A DNA stretch of 64,000 nt from Promerops cafer (taxonomy: Eukaryota > Chordata > Aves > Passeriformes > Nectariniidae). The position numbers and the translations under genes were made by a program. The stretch covers positions 124,001 to 188,000 of the forward strand of contig VZSE01005981.1 of assembly GCA_013398275.1 (NCBI GenBank). Reading direction: 5' to 3'. Shown in pieces: positions 13,201 to 25,485 of this stretch (positions are counted from its first letter, which is position 1; the number at the start of each line of letters is the position of its first letter). The notes beneath the pieces are model-generated. The model saw nothing but the letters and a program-made list of their open reading frames with translations. It had not been told where the DNA came from and searched no databases.

Positions 13201-13627
13201 GAGCCATTTTCAGCTTAGAAGCAAACTCACACTTGCATGCAACAGACAATAAACTCAATCTGCTAAGAAAAGCAAAGACAGGCTGTGTAAACTGAAAATG
13301 CCACCAGCAAGCAAACTCCAGCCCTGAGGCCTTTCTTGCTGGTCTTCAGTTTAAAAACAATGACTGAATTTTAAAACCTCATTTGCTTCAGTGCTCTAGG
13401 ACCTGGCTTTTTATTATGAAATGGTACAAAAGGACAGAAAAATATAAAAACATAATCAGCCTTCCTTTTTGTTTAATAACAGCCCCCAAACCACTCAAAG
13501 TACTTGAAACTGGTGAGATAACTGTCCTGATTTCACAGAGGACGGGTGTGGGTGGCACCTCCCGGCACGGGAGGGGACGTTTGCATTGGCAGCCGAGGCA
13601 GAAAGCCTCCACACAACCTAGGGAAAA

Positions 13628-13670
13628 GGAAAAAAAAAGAAAGAAAGAAATAAAGAAAAAAAAAACCACC
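13628..13670. repeat. A-rich (GAAA)n simple repeat
   Basis: A run of A interrupted by G and T (AAAAAAAAGAAAGAAAGAAA). It is a purine-rich microsatellite with no attached SINE or LINE body that I can see. Confidence 0.7.
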
Positions 13671-15689
13671 CAGCAAATAAACAAAAGCATTCCTAATAAA
13701 CTGGAAATGTCATACTACATCACGGATCACAAGATCGAGCCCAGAAAGGTCCAAGTGGCAAGAACATGCTGTTAAAAACAGATGGGAAAAACAAGCCGGG
13801 AAAGGTTGAGACTGTGTTTCTAAACTTCTGTTCCCAACACAGCTTTTAGAGCTGGTGCTGCTGTGGCTGGGGAGACAGCGGGGTGAATTACCAGCTGTCT
13901 GCATCATCCCAACAGTCCCTCTGGAAACCGTATAAGCAGGAGGATGGAGGAAAGAGTTTTACACTAAAATTCCTATTCAATGACTTTGGAAATGTAGATT
14001 TTTCCAGCTTCCTAAGCACAAGCTCGTCCCATGTGGAGTCAGGTTCATAATATTGCTTTCTAAAATTTTAGCCTTGTTTTTTGTGGAGTCCTGTTTGGAA
14101 TGGGATTTGGTCCTCACAGCATGGCTGTGTCCAAGCAGAGGTGTTGAGGCTGGATTTCTGGACTCTCTGCAATACATGGGGATGGCCATGTCAGCCTTCC
14201 TGTGCTCATTCCTACTCATCTTAAGATGGACTTACAGAGGTAGCTCCACTCAGTGCCATAAAACCAGATGTTCAGTGACCAAAATACAAGTTACATGCTG
14301 GGAAAAGCGTGTTCCTGCTGACAACCTCCTAAAGGTTACGCATTACATGAAAAGGAGAATGGAAGTCTAAAATAAAATGGACAGAAGAGGGGACCAAAAC
14401 ACACAGCTTGCACAGAGCTGTGCAGAGGAAACCTCTGTGCCTGCCACCTCCATGCTCAGCCCATCATTCCAAAGGTGACTGGAGATGAAGCTCCTGAAGA
14501 CAAACTCCTCAGATATACCAGATGGTACCAGCTATTCCCTGAGACCTTCAGAGGCCTTTCAATGTAACAAAATAACAAAATTTTATTGTTCCAGAGGACT
14601 TTTTTTATGTAACTCCTTCCCCCTGTCCTGAGCACATGAAGACAGAGCTGGAGCCAATACAGCTCTGCATGCACATGGACCCGTTTGGGGTCCACAATTT
14701 TCAGATGCATTCAAGCCAAGATCTGTTATTCAGAGAAAGAGGGTCTAGCCTGGAAGAAGTTGAATACTTTTGAGCTCCAGCACCTGGAAGATTTCAAAAG
14801 TATTTGTAAATATTGGGGTTTGGCTCAAGTGCCTTTTTATGCAGGAAGAGCGTGGGGGAGAACACTTTTTGAAGCACAGACCAAATGCTATTCTGAAATT
14901 TAACAAGTTCGACTGATTTCTTCTATTATTTTGCATTCCTTCATGCTTTAGGCTCCAGAAGATGCCTAAATATCCAAGTGCATAGGCTGCCAGCACAGCT
15001 TTATAAGCCCAGCAGGAAGTAGGAGATATCTTCAGGGAGAGCCTATTTTTGGAGAGCTATCCAATTCCAAACTAAGCCTTCAAACTTTTTGTTGTTATTA
15101 TTCGGATTAAGACAGCGGAGTGGGAGAGCTGAGGCATTCCCACAGCAGAATACATCGCTCACACTCCCTGCTCTCAGTGGTGGAAGAAGGATTTTGTACG
15201 GATGCAAGACATAGCTGGAAGTCCAGGGTTAAGGTCCTGGGGTTTTGTTGAGGTCCTGAGCTGATATGTGGACACCTGGAAACCTGGATGCAGTTGTGTT
15301 TAAATCTCAAAAACTAGTTCTTAATTCTGAACAACTTATCCTGTGTGAGGCCAAGATGGATGGCGAAGACTATTTTCTCTTTTACCCAAAACACTCCAAG
15401 TGAAAAACATGTATATAACAAAGAATTGCATTACAATAGCTTTTCACATTACCCAACATGTCTGTAGAATCAGCAGCCAAGAGCAGGACACCCTAGAGCC
15501 CCCCTGCTGAACAACTAGATTACACTAAATTAATTGCAACATCCAGTGTTGGGTTTTTTTTTACTTTTACAACTCCAATTTTATACATTAAAAAACACTT
15601 AATAACCATCCCTCAGCTTATTCCTTAAGATTAATAAATCAAAACAGAAACACTGGGGAGTATGCAACAAAAAAAAAATAAAATACTAA

Positions 15690-15870
15690 AACCCCCTTGG
15701 CTGAATTTAATTTCTATTAGAATCCTTAGTCATGATGGAAATGTATTTATAACCACAAACCTCCACTAAATTATCTTAACAGCCTCTAGCTGTTGCGCTG
15801 ATGGCCGAAACAGCACAGTAAATTACTGTCTCACCGTACAAAATTATACACATCACTATTACACCATGTT
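15690..15870. promoter_or_regulatory. possible conserved non-coding stretch
   Basis: This is non-repetitive, AT-balanced sequence with many words typical of vertebrate enhancers (TGAATTTAATTTCTATTAG, GTAAATTACTGTC). There is no ORF or repeat signature. The call rests only on sequence texture. Confidence 0.15.
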
Positions 15871-16809
15871 TCAGTCCCAGCCTCTCAAAAGCAGAGCAGA
15901 TTTATTCTTATTACCCAACTGAGCTCACCCACCGGCACACACATGTGCCCTGCCACGTGTGTACTCCCAAAACAGAGTAAATCCACTGATTTTGGCACAA
16001 ACACCCTGCCCAGCACACAACAACCACTCACCTTTTCCCCCTCCTTTCCCACGTCTGACTGACTTTCCACTCATCAGGTTTTCCTGTCTGGCAGCTGGAC
16101 CGAGTTTTTAAACAGGCTGAATTCACTCCTAACCTTCTCCGATGAACTTCAAGGCAAGGCACGTGCGAGCGAACTTGGCTCAGGAAACTTGGAATTTCTC
16201 AGCACGAGACTGCAGGGACTGAGCATGCTGGGATGCAGCTTAGAAATGGGAAAATGAAGATGAGACTGAAGGATGTTGATGTCTGGTTCCCAGCTCCGTG
16301 ATACACTCATTGCAAGCCCTGAAAAATTCACTTACTCCTTGCACACTGTAGTTTCCTACTTATAAGGCAGGGCCAGTAAAGATCCAATAGTCCAGTAAGC
16401 AACCTGGTAGCCCAGGGGTGGAAAGGTTGGAAACTCACTGAGTGCCCAACCTCTTGTTCCAACTCTTTGCTCTACTGGGATGTGCAAAGCTAAAACTATT
16501 TGTGTTTACAACCCATCTGTGTTATAATGCCAAGACCCTGGAATATTCAGGGTAGGCATATGAGTATTAGTGAGAGTTCAAAGTGAAAGGACCAAAGTTT
16601 GGGGCAAAGAAAATGAACCCAAGCCCAGGCCACACCACTGGCTTTGGGGACAAAAAGGCTAAAGGTGGAAATATGGAAGAAGCAGACATTATAACATCCA
16701 GGAATATATACTGACTAGGAATGAATGTCTGAGTTACAACTTGAAGAGCACCACAGACACATTTCTGATTTTGCTTTGCTGCCTCGTTTTCCATCAAACC
16801 AGTGTTTTG

Positions 16810-16862
16810 TTGGGTTTTTTTTTTGTTTGGTTTGCATGTTTTTTTGTTTTTAAATATATATA
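16810..16862. repeat. T-rich low-complexity tract
   Basis: Runs of T interrupted by G (GGGTTTTTTTTTTGTTTGG and TTTTTTTGTTTTTAAATATATA) in GAB2 intron 1. It is low-complexity sequence without an attached element. Confidence 0.6.
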
Positions 16863-19497
16863 ACAAGTCAAAAGTCTCCCATGCTTTGAAGGAAGGAAAT
16901 CCAAGGTTTTGACCAGGCCCCTCCACACTGACAAAGTAGAGTTGAACCATGCCTAAATTACAGCTGACTCAGCAGCAATGTGCACAGCAGAGGGGAACAC
17001 ATAAACCCCAAACATGTCATTCTGGCTTCTCACCTTCCTCCACAACCTGAGCTATGGTTGGTTAGTGGGAGGCTCCAGGTACAAAGAAATGCAAAGAACA
17101 GGCTTTAAAAGCTCTTCGTAATTACAAATGCAAATCTTGAAGCTTGTCCTTCCCAAGTGGTACTCAACAACTCAATTCTATCTGAAATTCTAAGCGTGTC
17201 AGAGCAGCAGGTCCATACTTCACCCCACAAGCCTTAACGACAACATTTAACAGCACTGAATTAGTCATGGCAGACTCTTCCAAGAAGCAGGATGGACAGA
17301 GAAAAATCACCAACAGAACATTCTCATGAAACACCCTACTTAACCAAGAACTCATAAGAAAGTCTCATGAACAACCTACACATTGCACAGGTCAGGATTT
17401 GCTTTATGCTCCTTTTTCAGTCCCAGCCCAGAGCAATGCATGAGGCCCAAGACAAACACTCACTGTCAACTCCCTGTGAACATCTAACACACACTCCTGA
17501 GCACAGAGTATTTTGTGAAGCACTGTCCATGACACCAACCTGTAACACGCTCTGCCTTCTGCTGCACATGAGGTGCCTTCAGTATTAAAAAAACCCCAAA
17601 TAAATCTAGCAGGCAATCTTTTTCTCTACACGACTCTGTCTTCAAATCTTGCTCCTCGATGCACCTCCCTGTGACAGCACATGATACATCAGCCCATCTG
17701 CATGCCAGCTGGCTGTACTGATTTGATGCTAAAAGGAGTGTATGGATTGATTCTTAGTCGAAGCCTCAGCCAACATGTTCTGCAAGTGTTTGAGACAAGG
17801 GCCTGAACCCTTCAGGCCCTCCCTCCCTTGGGTTGACTTTGAAGGGAGTGTAAGGCAGCGGCTGAAAATGGCTTTGGGAGCAACTCTGTGGCTATGGTGC
17901 TGGATCTAGCTAGTCTTGGACCAACGTACGCCCCATTACAGGTGGAAACTCGCTGAAAAGGAAAGAGGAGAGAGTCCTATCTCTTGGAAAGACCCATCCT
18001 CAACTGTTTGACTGCTTTAAACCTCAAAATAACAATTTTGTTCCTTTCCAGTGTTTTCTTCATGCTATCAACTTCTAAAACTGCAGATATTCCCATTATT
18101 CATATCTCATCTACTTTATAAGGTGCAAATTCAGTTGGTAGGAGGAGGCAGCTTCTCCCCCATCGCACATCAACAGCAGAGGCAGAACTTGCTCAAGGAT
18201 GAAGAAACAAAAAGATGTTACAAGCTTTAACATCTGTGACCTGCTCCCCTTCTGCGTTTGATGCCAAGGGGTCAGACACATCTGGTCACCTCTCCCAAGC
18301 ACAAATCTTGCCTCTCCAAGAGTGGATTCCAAGATGGGATGGGACATCACTCTCTCTGGTGATGTGCCAAACACTTTGGGCCACTTCCTGAAGAAGGACC
18401 CTGGGGTGCTCTCATCAGAAGTCCCACAAGCCAAGCTGAAATGCTCTCCCCCCTCTGCATGGAAAGCAGCCCTGAGGACTTTTATCAGGGCACTTTCTCG
18501 TTCACTTTCCTTGGAAGGTGGCTGTCCTTTGCTGCTTTGGAGGCCTGTTGTGTAAAGCTTTCCCAGGCTCCTAATCACTCTCATCACCCTTCTCCAAAGA
18601 TGCTGGTGTCGGGGGTCCACCCACACACACATTGCTGCAGGATAAAGTCCTGATTGCTGGCAGGAAAACTTCCTGCTCCCTGTCCTGCCTCACTCCATGC
18701 ACACAGAGGGCTCAGAGAAGGACCTGAACAGATAACGCTCAGTTAAAACCTCGACTGCCAATTTTGAAGCCTTGAGCAGGGACCAGCCTACATAATTTCT
18801 AAGCATCTCCTACTGGTCAGGACAGCAAAAAGAACCCCTGTCAGTCTGTACACCCCATATCTTCTGTGTCTCTTCTTTTTTTTTCCTTTCATTTATATTA
18901 TTTATTTATTCCCCTCCCTCAAAGACTTTAAGGAGCCACGATCACAGAGTGCCCACTGTCTGCATGGCTGCCCCTATGGATAACATAAGGCCATGCTGGA
19001 GGTAGCAGTGAGGCTCAGCTGCCAGCTCTGCGCCCCTCTCTCCTGCCACCCTGGCCCTGTGCCCTGACCCCCGAAACAATGAAACAATGAGCTCCTCTAT
19101 TCCCCACAGCCCGCTGGAAACTCCGGCCTGGTATTACGTGTGGTGGACAGTGGGCGAGGCCGGCAGGGAAGGCGAGACGGGGGGAGAACACAGGCCTCAA
19201 GTCATCAATTCTTCTTGGGTCAAAGCAAACGAGGTTTTCCTGGGAGCTTCCTATCTGGAGGGAGCTATTTAGGAACAACACAGTGACCCAGAATCAAAGG
19301 AGCTGTGTGCAGTGTTGATGGCATGGAAGTAGAGCAGCTGTTTCATGCTGTCAATCAGCCAGAAGGGGCATTTAGAGAGAGGCATTTATGGAAGGGGCAT
19401 GGAGAAGAAAAGGCTCTGGGGATACCTCACGTGGCATTCCAGTACTTAAAGGGAGCTTATGAAAAATAGGGAGTTTTTACACAAGCAGATAGTGATG

Positions 19498-19767
19498 GGA
19501 ACAGGGGAGAGTTTTAAACTAAAATAAGAGATTTAGATTAGACATTAGGAAGAAATTCTTTACTGTGAGGGTAGTGAGGCACTGTCACAGGTTGCTCAGA
19601 GAAGCTGTGGATGCTCCATCCCTGGAAGTGTTCAAGGCCAAGTTGGATAAGGCTCTGAGCAACCTGGTCTAGTGGAAGGTGTCCCAGTTCATGACAGGGG
19701 GCTGGGACTAGGTGACCTTTAAGGTTGCTTCCAACCCAAACCACTGCAATTCTATGATTCTATGGTT
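19498..19767 (+). mobile_element. CR1 LINE 3'-end fragment
   Basis: This is about 270 bases of a CR1 3' end in plus orientation and one of the best-preserved copies in the window. It runs through TTTAGATTAGACATTAGGAA, AGAAATTCTTTACTGTGAGG, GTGGATGCTCCATCCCTGGA, GAGCAACCTGGTCTAGTGGA and CCAACCCAAACCACTGCAAT, and finishes with GATTCTATGG. It is 5'-truncated and carries no coding capacity. Confidence 0.93.
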
Positions 19768-20014
19768 TCTTGAGCTTGCCCCTTCCTGTGCTGGATGGCT
19801 CTCAAACACAGCACCTGTGGACAAGCAGTATGAGAAGAAAGGAGATCTGGAGTTGCTGATGTGGCCTCTACAGTGCTAAGGGAGACTTTTAAATGGAGAG
19901 GCAACTACTGAAACCCTGAACTGAATTGCATAGCCAACCTTCCCTTTTCCATGGGTCATAGTTTCAAGCCAAGAGCATCCAGAGAGCAGTAAAACCACAT
20001 ATCTCCCCCTACAA

Positions 20015-20175
20015 AAAACAGCTCTTAGACTTTTTTGTATTAAGTGTTCAGATTGCTTCTTCTTTTCTGTTGCTTCAAAAGCTTTTCTGTCTCTGCCTAC
20101 TCCAGACTCCACATGGCCTCTGAATTTTTAAATGCTGTATGTTTGTCCTCTCTATTACAGAAATAATAACCTATT
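20015..20175 (+). repeat. left arm of a 161-bp inverted repeat
   Basis: The reverse complement of this segment matches 21015-21175 base for base without gaps, with only three mismatches seen by eye (about 98% identity). Similarity stops sharply at both ends of the arm. It carries no recognised transposon terminal motif or target-site duplication. It lies 250 bases downstream of a CR1 tail, inside GAB2 intron 1. Confidence 0.93.
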
Positions 20176-21014
20176 ATTAGATTAAATGATCAAAAATATT
20201 AATAAAGATTATAATATTAATATAATACAAAAAAACAAAAAGAAAAGCCAAAAGATCCTTAAATAACAATGTGGATGAAGATCTGAAGAACAGATTGGTA
20301 GCAATGACTAATAACCCCATTAAGCATTGTTACTGAAATTATTACAAGATTTAAAAAGTGCAGACAAACAAAAGCATTGCCCAGTTCAACAGCAGCACAT
20401 GGTACCAAAGCTCCCATGTACGTGCAACACAGCTCTTCAAAGCTGAAAGTTTAAAAGACACCCCAGTGTCACCAGTAGAGAGGAGAGAAAAGAAGGCTTA
20501 CTAGCCACTTTTGGAAATGAGACATAACCCCTGGTTGGATATTATGTTAAGTGGCCAGAAAGTGGATTTAGCAAGTCAACTTGCAACTTTTGGCAGCCAC
20601 ATGAAAGTCCATTGGCTTGTTCTGAAGGTCAATGAGAAACCAGAATGGGCGAGGCAGCAGCTGGGACCATCAGCAAAACTTAATCACTGAAAATCCATGA
20701 AATTCAGGAGACCGCAAATCTTTGACTCAAAATGTTATTTCCATCTTACCATATGGATGCGGGACCTGGAACTCCACCAAAGAAATGTCTAAATGCCTTC
20801 CAAAGCAAACGCCTTTCGAAAATACCAGGTTTAAACGGAATAAGATGCATAACAAGTACTGAAATGCTATTAGGACAGTATCTTTGATCCAGAAGACATG
20901 ATGGAAATAGTTTGGATGTGTCCAAAAGGCGTGAGGAAACAAAAGAAAGAACGAATAATAATTAAAAAAAAACCAACCAGAAGATAGTTCAGTCAATAGA
21001 TTTTCATTTCTGTC
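20176..21014. other. 839-base spacer between the inverted-repeat arms
   Basis: The spacer starts with an AT-rich stretch (ATATTAATAAAGATTATAAT and similar, 20190-20250) and then becomes ordinary unique sequence. No transposase-like reading frame and no further inverted similarity is visible. Near its right end lies a short direct doublet of TCAATAGATT (about 20993-21022). If the arms are terminal repeats of a mobile element, this would be its non-coding body. Confidence 0.6.
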
Positions 21015-21175
21015 AATAGATTATTATTTCTGTAATAGAGAGGACAAACATACAGCATTTAAAAATTCAGAGGCCATGTGGAGTCTGGAGTAGGCAGAGA
21101 CAGAAAAGCTTTTGAAGCAACAGAAAAGAAGAAGCAATCTGAACACTTAATACAGAAAAGTCCAAGAGCTGTTTT
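21015..21175 (-). repeat. right arm of a 161-bp inverted repeat
   Basis: This is the inverted partner of 20015-20175. Three substitutions separate the arms (near 21020, 21155 and 21163), with no insertions or deletions. Outside the arms the flanks (GTTTTCAAGTGG here versus the complement of CCCCTACAAA on the left) diverge immediately. The copy is either young or kept similar by gene conversion. Confidence 0.93.
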
Positions 21176-21926
21176 CAAGTGGTCCTGCCTCAAAACCAGA
21201 TTTAAACTATAAATAAAAAATGTCCCATTTCTGGCCCAAGAGAGAACTTCCTACCCTGAACACACATCATTTTGGGGTGAGAGTATTCACATTTGAATGG
21301 AGAAGTTCATTTCTAGGTATTGACGTAATGCAGACAACCAGACTGATGCAAGATTTCCCAGATCAGAACCTTCTCCAGGAAAAGTGCAGAAGAACTCAGC
21401 AAAAAAACAGGAACCAAATATGAAAACACAAATCCAGAGATGAAATCAGCTCCCCCCTTCCCCGCTAGGTTGCTGGATTTAGTCCAGATTCATTGGAGAA
21501 ACAGGCACCGCTGGCTATCTTACACAGCAAGAAACATATGCTTCCAGCACTCAGATTTTCCTCCTGTCCTTTAAAGGCACAGCTTGCAGGCTAAAGACAG
21601 CTAAGAACAATTTTTTTTGACCAAAGCTTCTTTTTAAATATTTTTTAGAATTTTCTATTTAAACACAGCACGTATTAAAATTGCTGCATGATTAGACATG
21701 ATTGATGACATGTGTACGATGGCACTGTGCAGGCTTGCCCACTGACCTTGAGGAAATCCTCTTTGTGCGTTGCAAGGTCGTAGCAGGCACGCCTTGGTGC
21801 AACTCTGTATGCCTGGCAGCATGCAAATGGTCTGGATCTCTTCTTAAGGTCTCAGGTCTGGTTTTTGTGAATACACACCATGAATATTTGCTTTTTCTGT
21901 CACTAATCACAGATAAGAAAGAAAAG

Positions 21927-22950
21927 CGATCATAGAATTACAGAAGATTCTGAGCGGAAAGGGACCCACAGGGATCACAGAAGTCCAACTCCTGGACCTG
22001 CACAGGACACCCCAAGAGTCAGACCATGTGCCCAAGAGCATTGTCCAAATGCTACTTGAACTCTGCCAAGTTTGGTGCTGTGAGGACTTCCCTGGGGAGC
22101 CTGTTCCAGTGCCCAACCACCCTCTGGGTGAAGAACCCTTCCCTAATACCCAGCCTAAATTTTCCCTGACACATCTTCATGCTACTCATTTTGTCCTGTC
22201 ACTGGTCACCACAGAGAAGAGATCAGTGCCTGCCCCTCAGCTTCCATAGCAGTTGCAGACCCCAATGGGGTCTCCCCTCAGTCTCCCGTTCTCCAGGCTG
22301 AACAGACCAAGTGACCTCAGCTGCTCCTCATAAAGTTTCCCCTCCAGAGCCTTCCCCATTTTCGTGGTCCTCCTCTGCACGCTCTCTAATAGCTTTGTAT
22401 CTTTCATACACTGTAGCACCCAAAACTGCCCCCAGCCCTCGAGGTGAGGCTGCCCCAGTGCAGAGCAGAGCAGGACAATCCCCTCCCTTGCCCGGCTGGT
22501 GATGCTGTGCCTGATGCACCCCAGAACATGCTTGGCCCTCCTGGCTGCCTGGGCACTGCCGACTCACATTCAACTTTCTGTCCACCAGGACCCCCAGGTC
22601 CCTTTCCGTGGCACTGCTCTCCAGAATCTCACTCCCCAGGCTGTCAGTACATCCAGGGTTGCCCCCTGTGCATAATCTGGTACTTTCCCTTGTTAAACTT
22701 CATATGATTGATGATTGTCCACACCTCTGATTTGTCCAGATCTCTCTGTAGGGCCTCTCTGTCTTGGAGGGAGTCAACAGCTCCTCCCAACTTATTACCA
22801 TCAACAAACTTACTTAGTATTTCTTTGAGTCCTGCACCCAAATAATTTTTTAAGATGTTGAAGAGCACTGGCCCTAAGACTGAGCCCTGCAGAACCCCAC
22901 TAAAGATCAGTCACCAGCCATGCTCTACAATGGCTCCATCTATAGAGCCT
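21927..22950 (-). mobile_element. CR1 LINE, about 1.0 kb, 5'-truncated and decayed
   Basis: This is the longest transposon copy in the window, in minus orientation. Its 3' end is at the left (ATCATAGAATTACAGAAG) and its truncated 5' end is near 22950. The minus strand still encodes pieces of the C-terminal part of CR1 reverse transcriptase, including a stretch like 'LSKFVDGNKLGG' (22644-22868) where active copies carry FADDTKLGG, and 'MKFNKGKYQIMH' further on. The catalytic aspartate pair is lost and frames are broken, so it is inactive. Downstream come the usual 3' regions in reverse (CAACCACCCTCTGGGTGAAG, GTCCAACTCCTGGACC). Confidence 0.93.
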
Positions 22951-24224
22951 CCCACATTCACTGCCAATTTGCTGTGGTTTAACCCATGATAACCACATGA
23001 TAACCACAAAGCTGGTTTCACTTGATAGCAAGGTGGAGAAGTTATGCAGAATGGCAGCAAAATGTCTTTCAGCTCTACTGCTGCTCTACGGGCACCCTGA
23101 AGTAAATAAAAACATCTCTCTCACTTCTTCCATCTCCCAAGATACATTTTGTCATCACCATAAGATGCTGAAAGATCCACCTAAGCACCACAATAGGAAA
23201 GTGAGACTTTAAAGACTTTAAATGATTACTGAAAGGAAGGGCCATTTATATTAAAACCAGTAATTTCCAAACCTTTTGGATCAACTCATCTCAGAGAGAC
23301 CTTTGATGACCTTGACAACCTCATCATCCACATCCCTAATAGATGTATTATGTACTTCTCTGGACCAGCTGCAATCCCTTTCCACAGCTTCACACATCCT
23401 CAGCAGCTTGCGAGCAGCTCAGAAGCCCCTGGCTCAGGTAGAAACCATAAAACCAAGGTGAGTTTCCAGCTGTGGGAATAACCCTGAACACAAATGCAGA
23501 CAAATCACTGACTTGCTCCATGCCTTGGTTTCCCTATCAGACCAGACCTTTCAAAGCAGATGTGATCTCCCCCAACACAGCACACGGAGCCCCAGTTACC
23601 TCAGTTGCTACTGTAATACCTATAAATAATTTTTGTTCTGCCTTTGAGTCACTACTATAAATTATGTGCTTCAGTCTGGTAAACACTTCTGCATCATGCC
23701 TTCCATCTGATAGTTGCTAAAAGAAAAAGGGAAAAAAATGGTTTCAGTATCACTTCTGCTGTCTTTCAAAGAGAAACAAAGCCAGCTTCCTTGCACACTT
23801 CCCTTAAGTATTGTTTGTCTTTCTTAAGTTCAAGCTGTGCTTTGCCACCATCAATCTTTTACATCCACTGTGGACTGCCAGGACAATCAGCCAACACTGA
23901 AGTCATGGCAGATAGCTGAGGATTCACTCAAGCTGTCTTAGCAAAGCCAAACTACCAGGAAAATACACCAGGTTCACCCCCCACACAACACAAAGACTCC
24001 TTACCTCTGTGGGCATGTCCACCTCAATTGATGCAATGCCTTGGAACACACACAGGTTAGTCCTAACCAAACCAGTTTGGGTTTCAGCAGCTGAAGAGCT
24101 GCCCCAGCATGTGTGTTGGCAGCAAACAAAACAGACTGTCCACCTTCACAGTGATCTGGGCTAAAACAGCTCTACTGCTTCTGAGATTCGTGGCTCCACG
24201 TTGCACCTTACAGAGGTGTAAGAA

Positions 24225-24435
24225 ATGTTGGGTTAGAGGCACCTCGGGAGGTTTCTAGTCCAGCCTTGCATTTGAGGTGTCACTTGATCAGGTCAGCTGG
24301 AATTTTCTCCAGCCAAGTCTCAAAAACCTCCAAAGACTGAGACCCTGCAGCCTCTGTGGGAACTTGTTCCTTTACACCATGACCTTCTTACTGGAGGGGC
24401 TTTTCTAAGACCCAGCCTGAACCTACAAAGCTGGG
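24225..24435 (-). mobile_element. CR1 LINE fragment (old subfamily)
   Basis: Minus-orientation CR1 3' region: GGAGGTTTCTAGTCCAGCC, CACTTGATCAGGTCAGCTGG, AGCCAAGTCTCAAAAACCTC, CTGTGGGAACTTGTTCC and CTTTTCTAAGACCCAGCCTG follow the usual order. It is diverged from the 21.9-kb copy and appears to be a different, older subfamily. Confidence 0.8.
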
Positions 24436-25124
24436 TTGTGGTTGTTGCTCCTTATTTTGTCACCTTCTACAATCAAGAAGAGTTTGACTGCATCGTTCCC
24501 ACAACCATTCTTCAAGTATCTGCCTGTTATTAGATCGCAATTATCATGATGACAATACATCACTACCTGACTGTTTCCAGAAAATGCTACAGTGGGCAAA
24601 GGAATGCAGCCCCACACTCAAAAAAAATGATCCCAAAATAAGGTTGTAGGGAAGAGGTCATATGTTTTGACTCATCAGCAAGGATGCAGCAGAGAAATAA
24701 GTTAGAGAGCGGGACCTTTGTGCAGCATTGCACAAGGGAGCTGGTGTAGCAGGAGTGCTGGCAGGCACTGCCTTTGCAAGCAAAATGCACCCCCTGACCT
24801 GCAAAACCTCTGGTGGAGCAAGTGTTCATCCCTCCTCTGAATCATGGGGCAGATGACAACAGCTAAAATACATGATGGTCTTTTGGAATCAAGCTGGGAG
24901 ATTACATGGGAGGAGCAGGGTGCAGCAAGGCAGTTTGACAGATGAAATAAGTGCAAACTCATGGAGTACAGTACAATCAAAACTTTCTACAAAGAACTTG
25001 TCAGAGGACTTCCCTGAGTCTCATCAGGAGATCCAGGTGACATAATTGGTGCCCTTAAGCCTCTTAGCTATCCCTCCCTGTATCCAGGCTCAAAATCCAT
25101 AAATTCACCCAAAGCAGCCCTGGA

Positions 25125-25485
25125 AGGAACTTTTGGAGAATTTGTCAAATTTATTCCACTGCCTCAAAAAAGATTCAGCTCTCTGAAGTGGAGTTTGGCC
25201 AACCTGCACTTCAGAACTGCCACGATGGAGACTCCAAGCCCATCCCAAACCATCTGTTCCACTGCTCCACTCCTCTGGCAATCAGAGGTTAGGAAGTTTT
25301 TCCTATACTTGTTTCCCTTGCTGCAGTTCAAGCTCAGCACTTCTTAGGCTCCAATCACCAGGCATGTAGAACAGTTTACTCCCTTCCCCTCCACAGCTAC
25401 CTTTGGCCCACTAGATGACTATTATTTGTCCTCTAAGCCCTCTCATCTCCAAAGAACCCCATTTACTTCAGTCTTTCTGTTTTCT
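25125..25485 (-). mobile_element. CR1 LINE fragment (old subfamily)
   Basis: Minus-orientation CR1 remnant with GGAGACTCCAAGCCCATCCC, ATCTGTTCCACTGCTC, GTTAGGAAGTTTTTCCTA, CCCTTGCTGCAGTTCAAGC and, after it, the CTCTAAGCCCTCTCATCTCC segment typical of the next block toward the CR1 5' side. It is heavily mutated and has no intact reading frame. Confidence 0.75.

Noticed and set aside
18111..18632. 173-codon minus-strand ORF on the GAB2 coding strand
   Set aside because: I considered it as a possible GAB2 exon. It shows neither PH-domain sequence nor proline-rich or tyrosine motifs of GAB proteins, and no consistent splice sites.
22644..22868. Apparent reverse transcriptase gene
   Set aside because: It is the decayed C-terminal part of a 5'-truncated CR1 copy with a broken catalytic motif, so it is recorded as a mobile element, not a gene.
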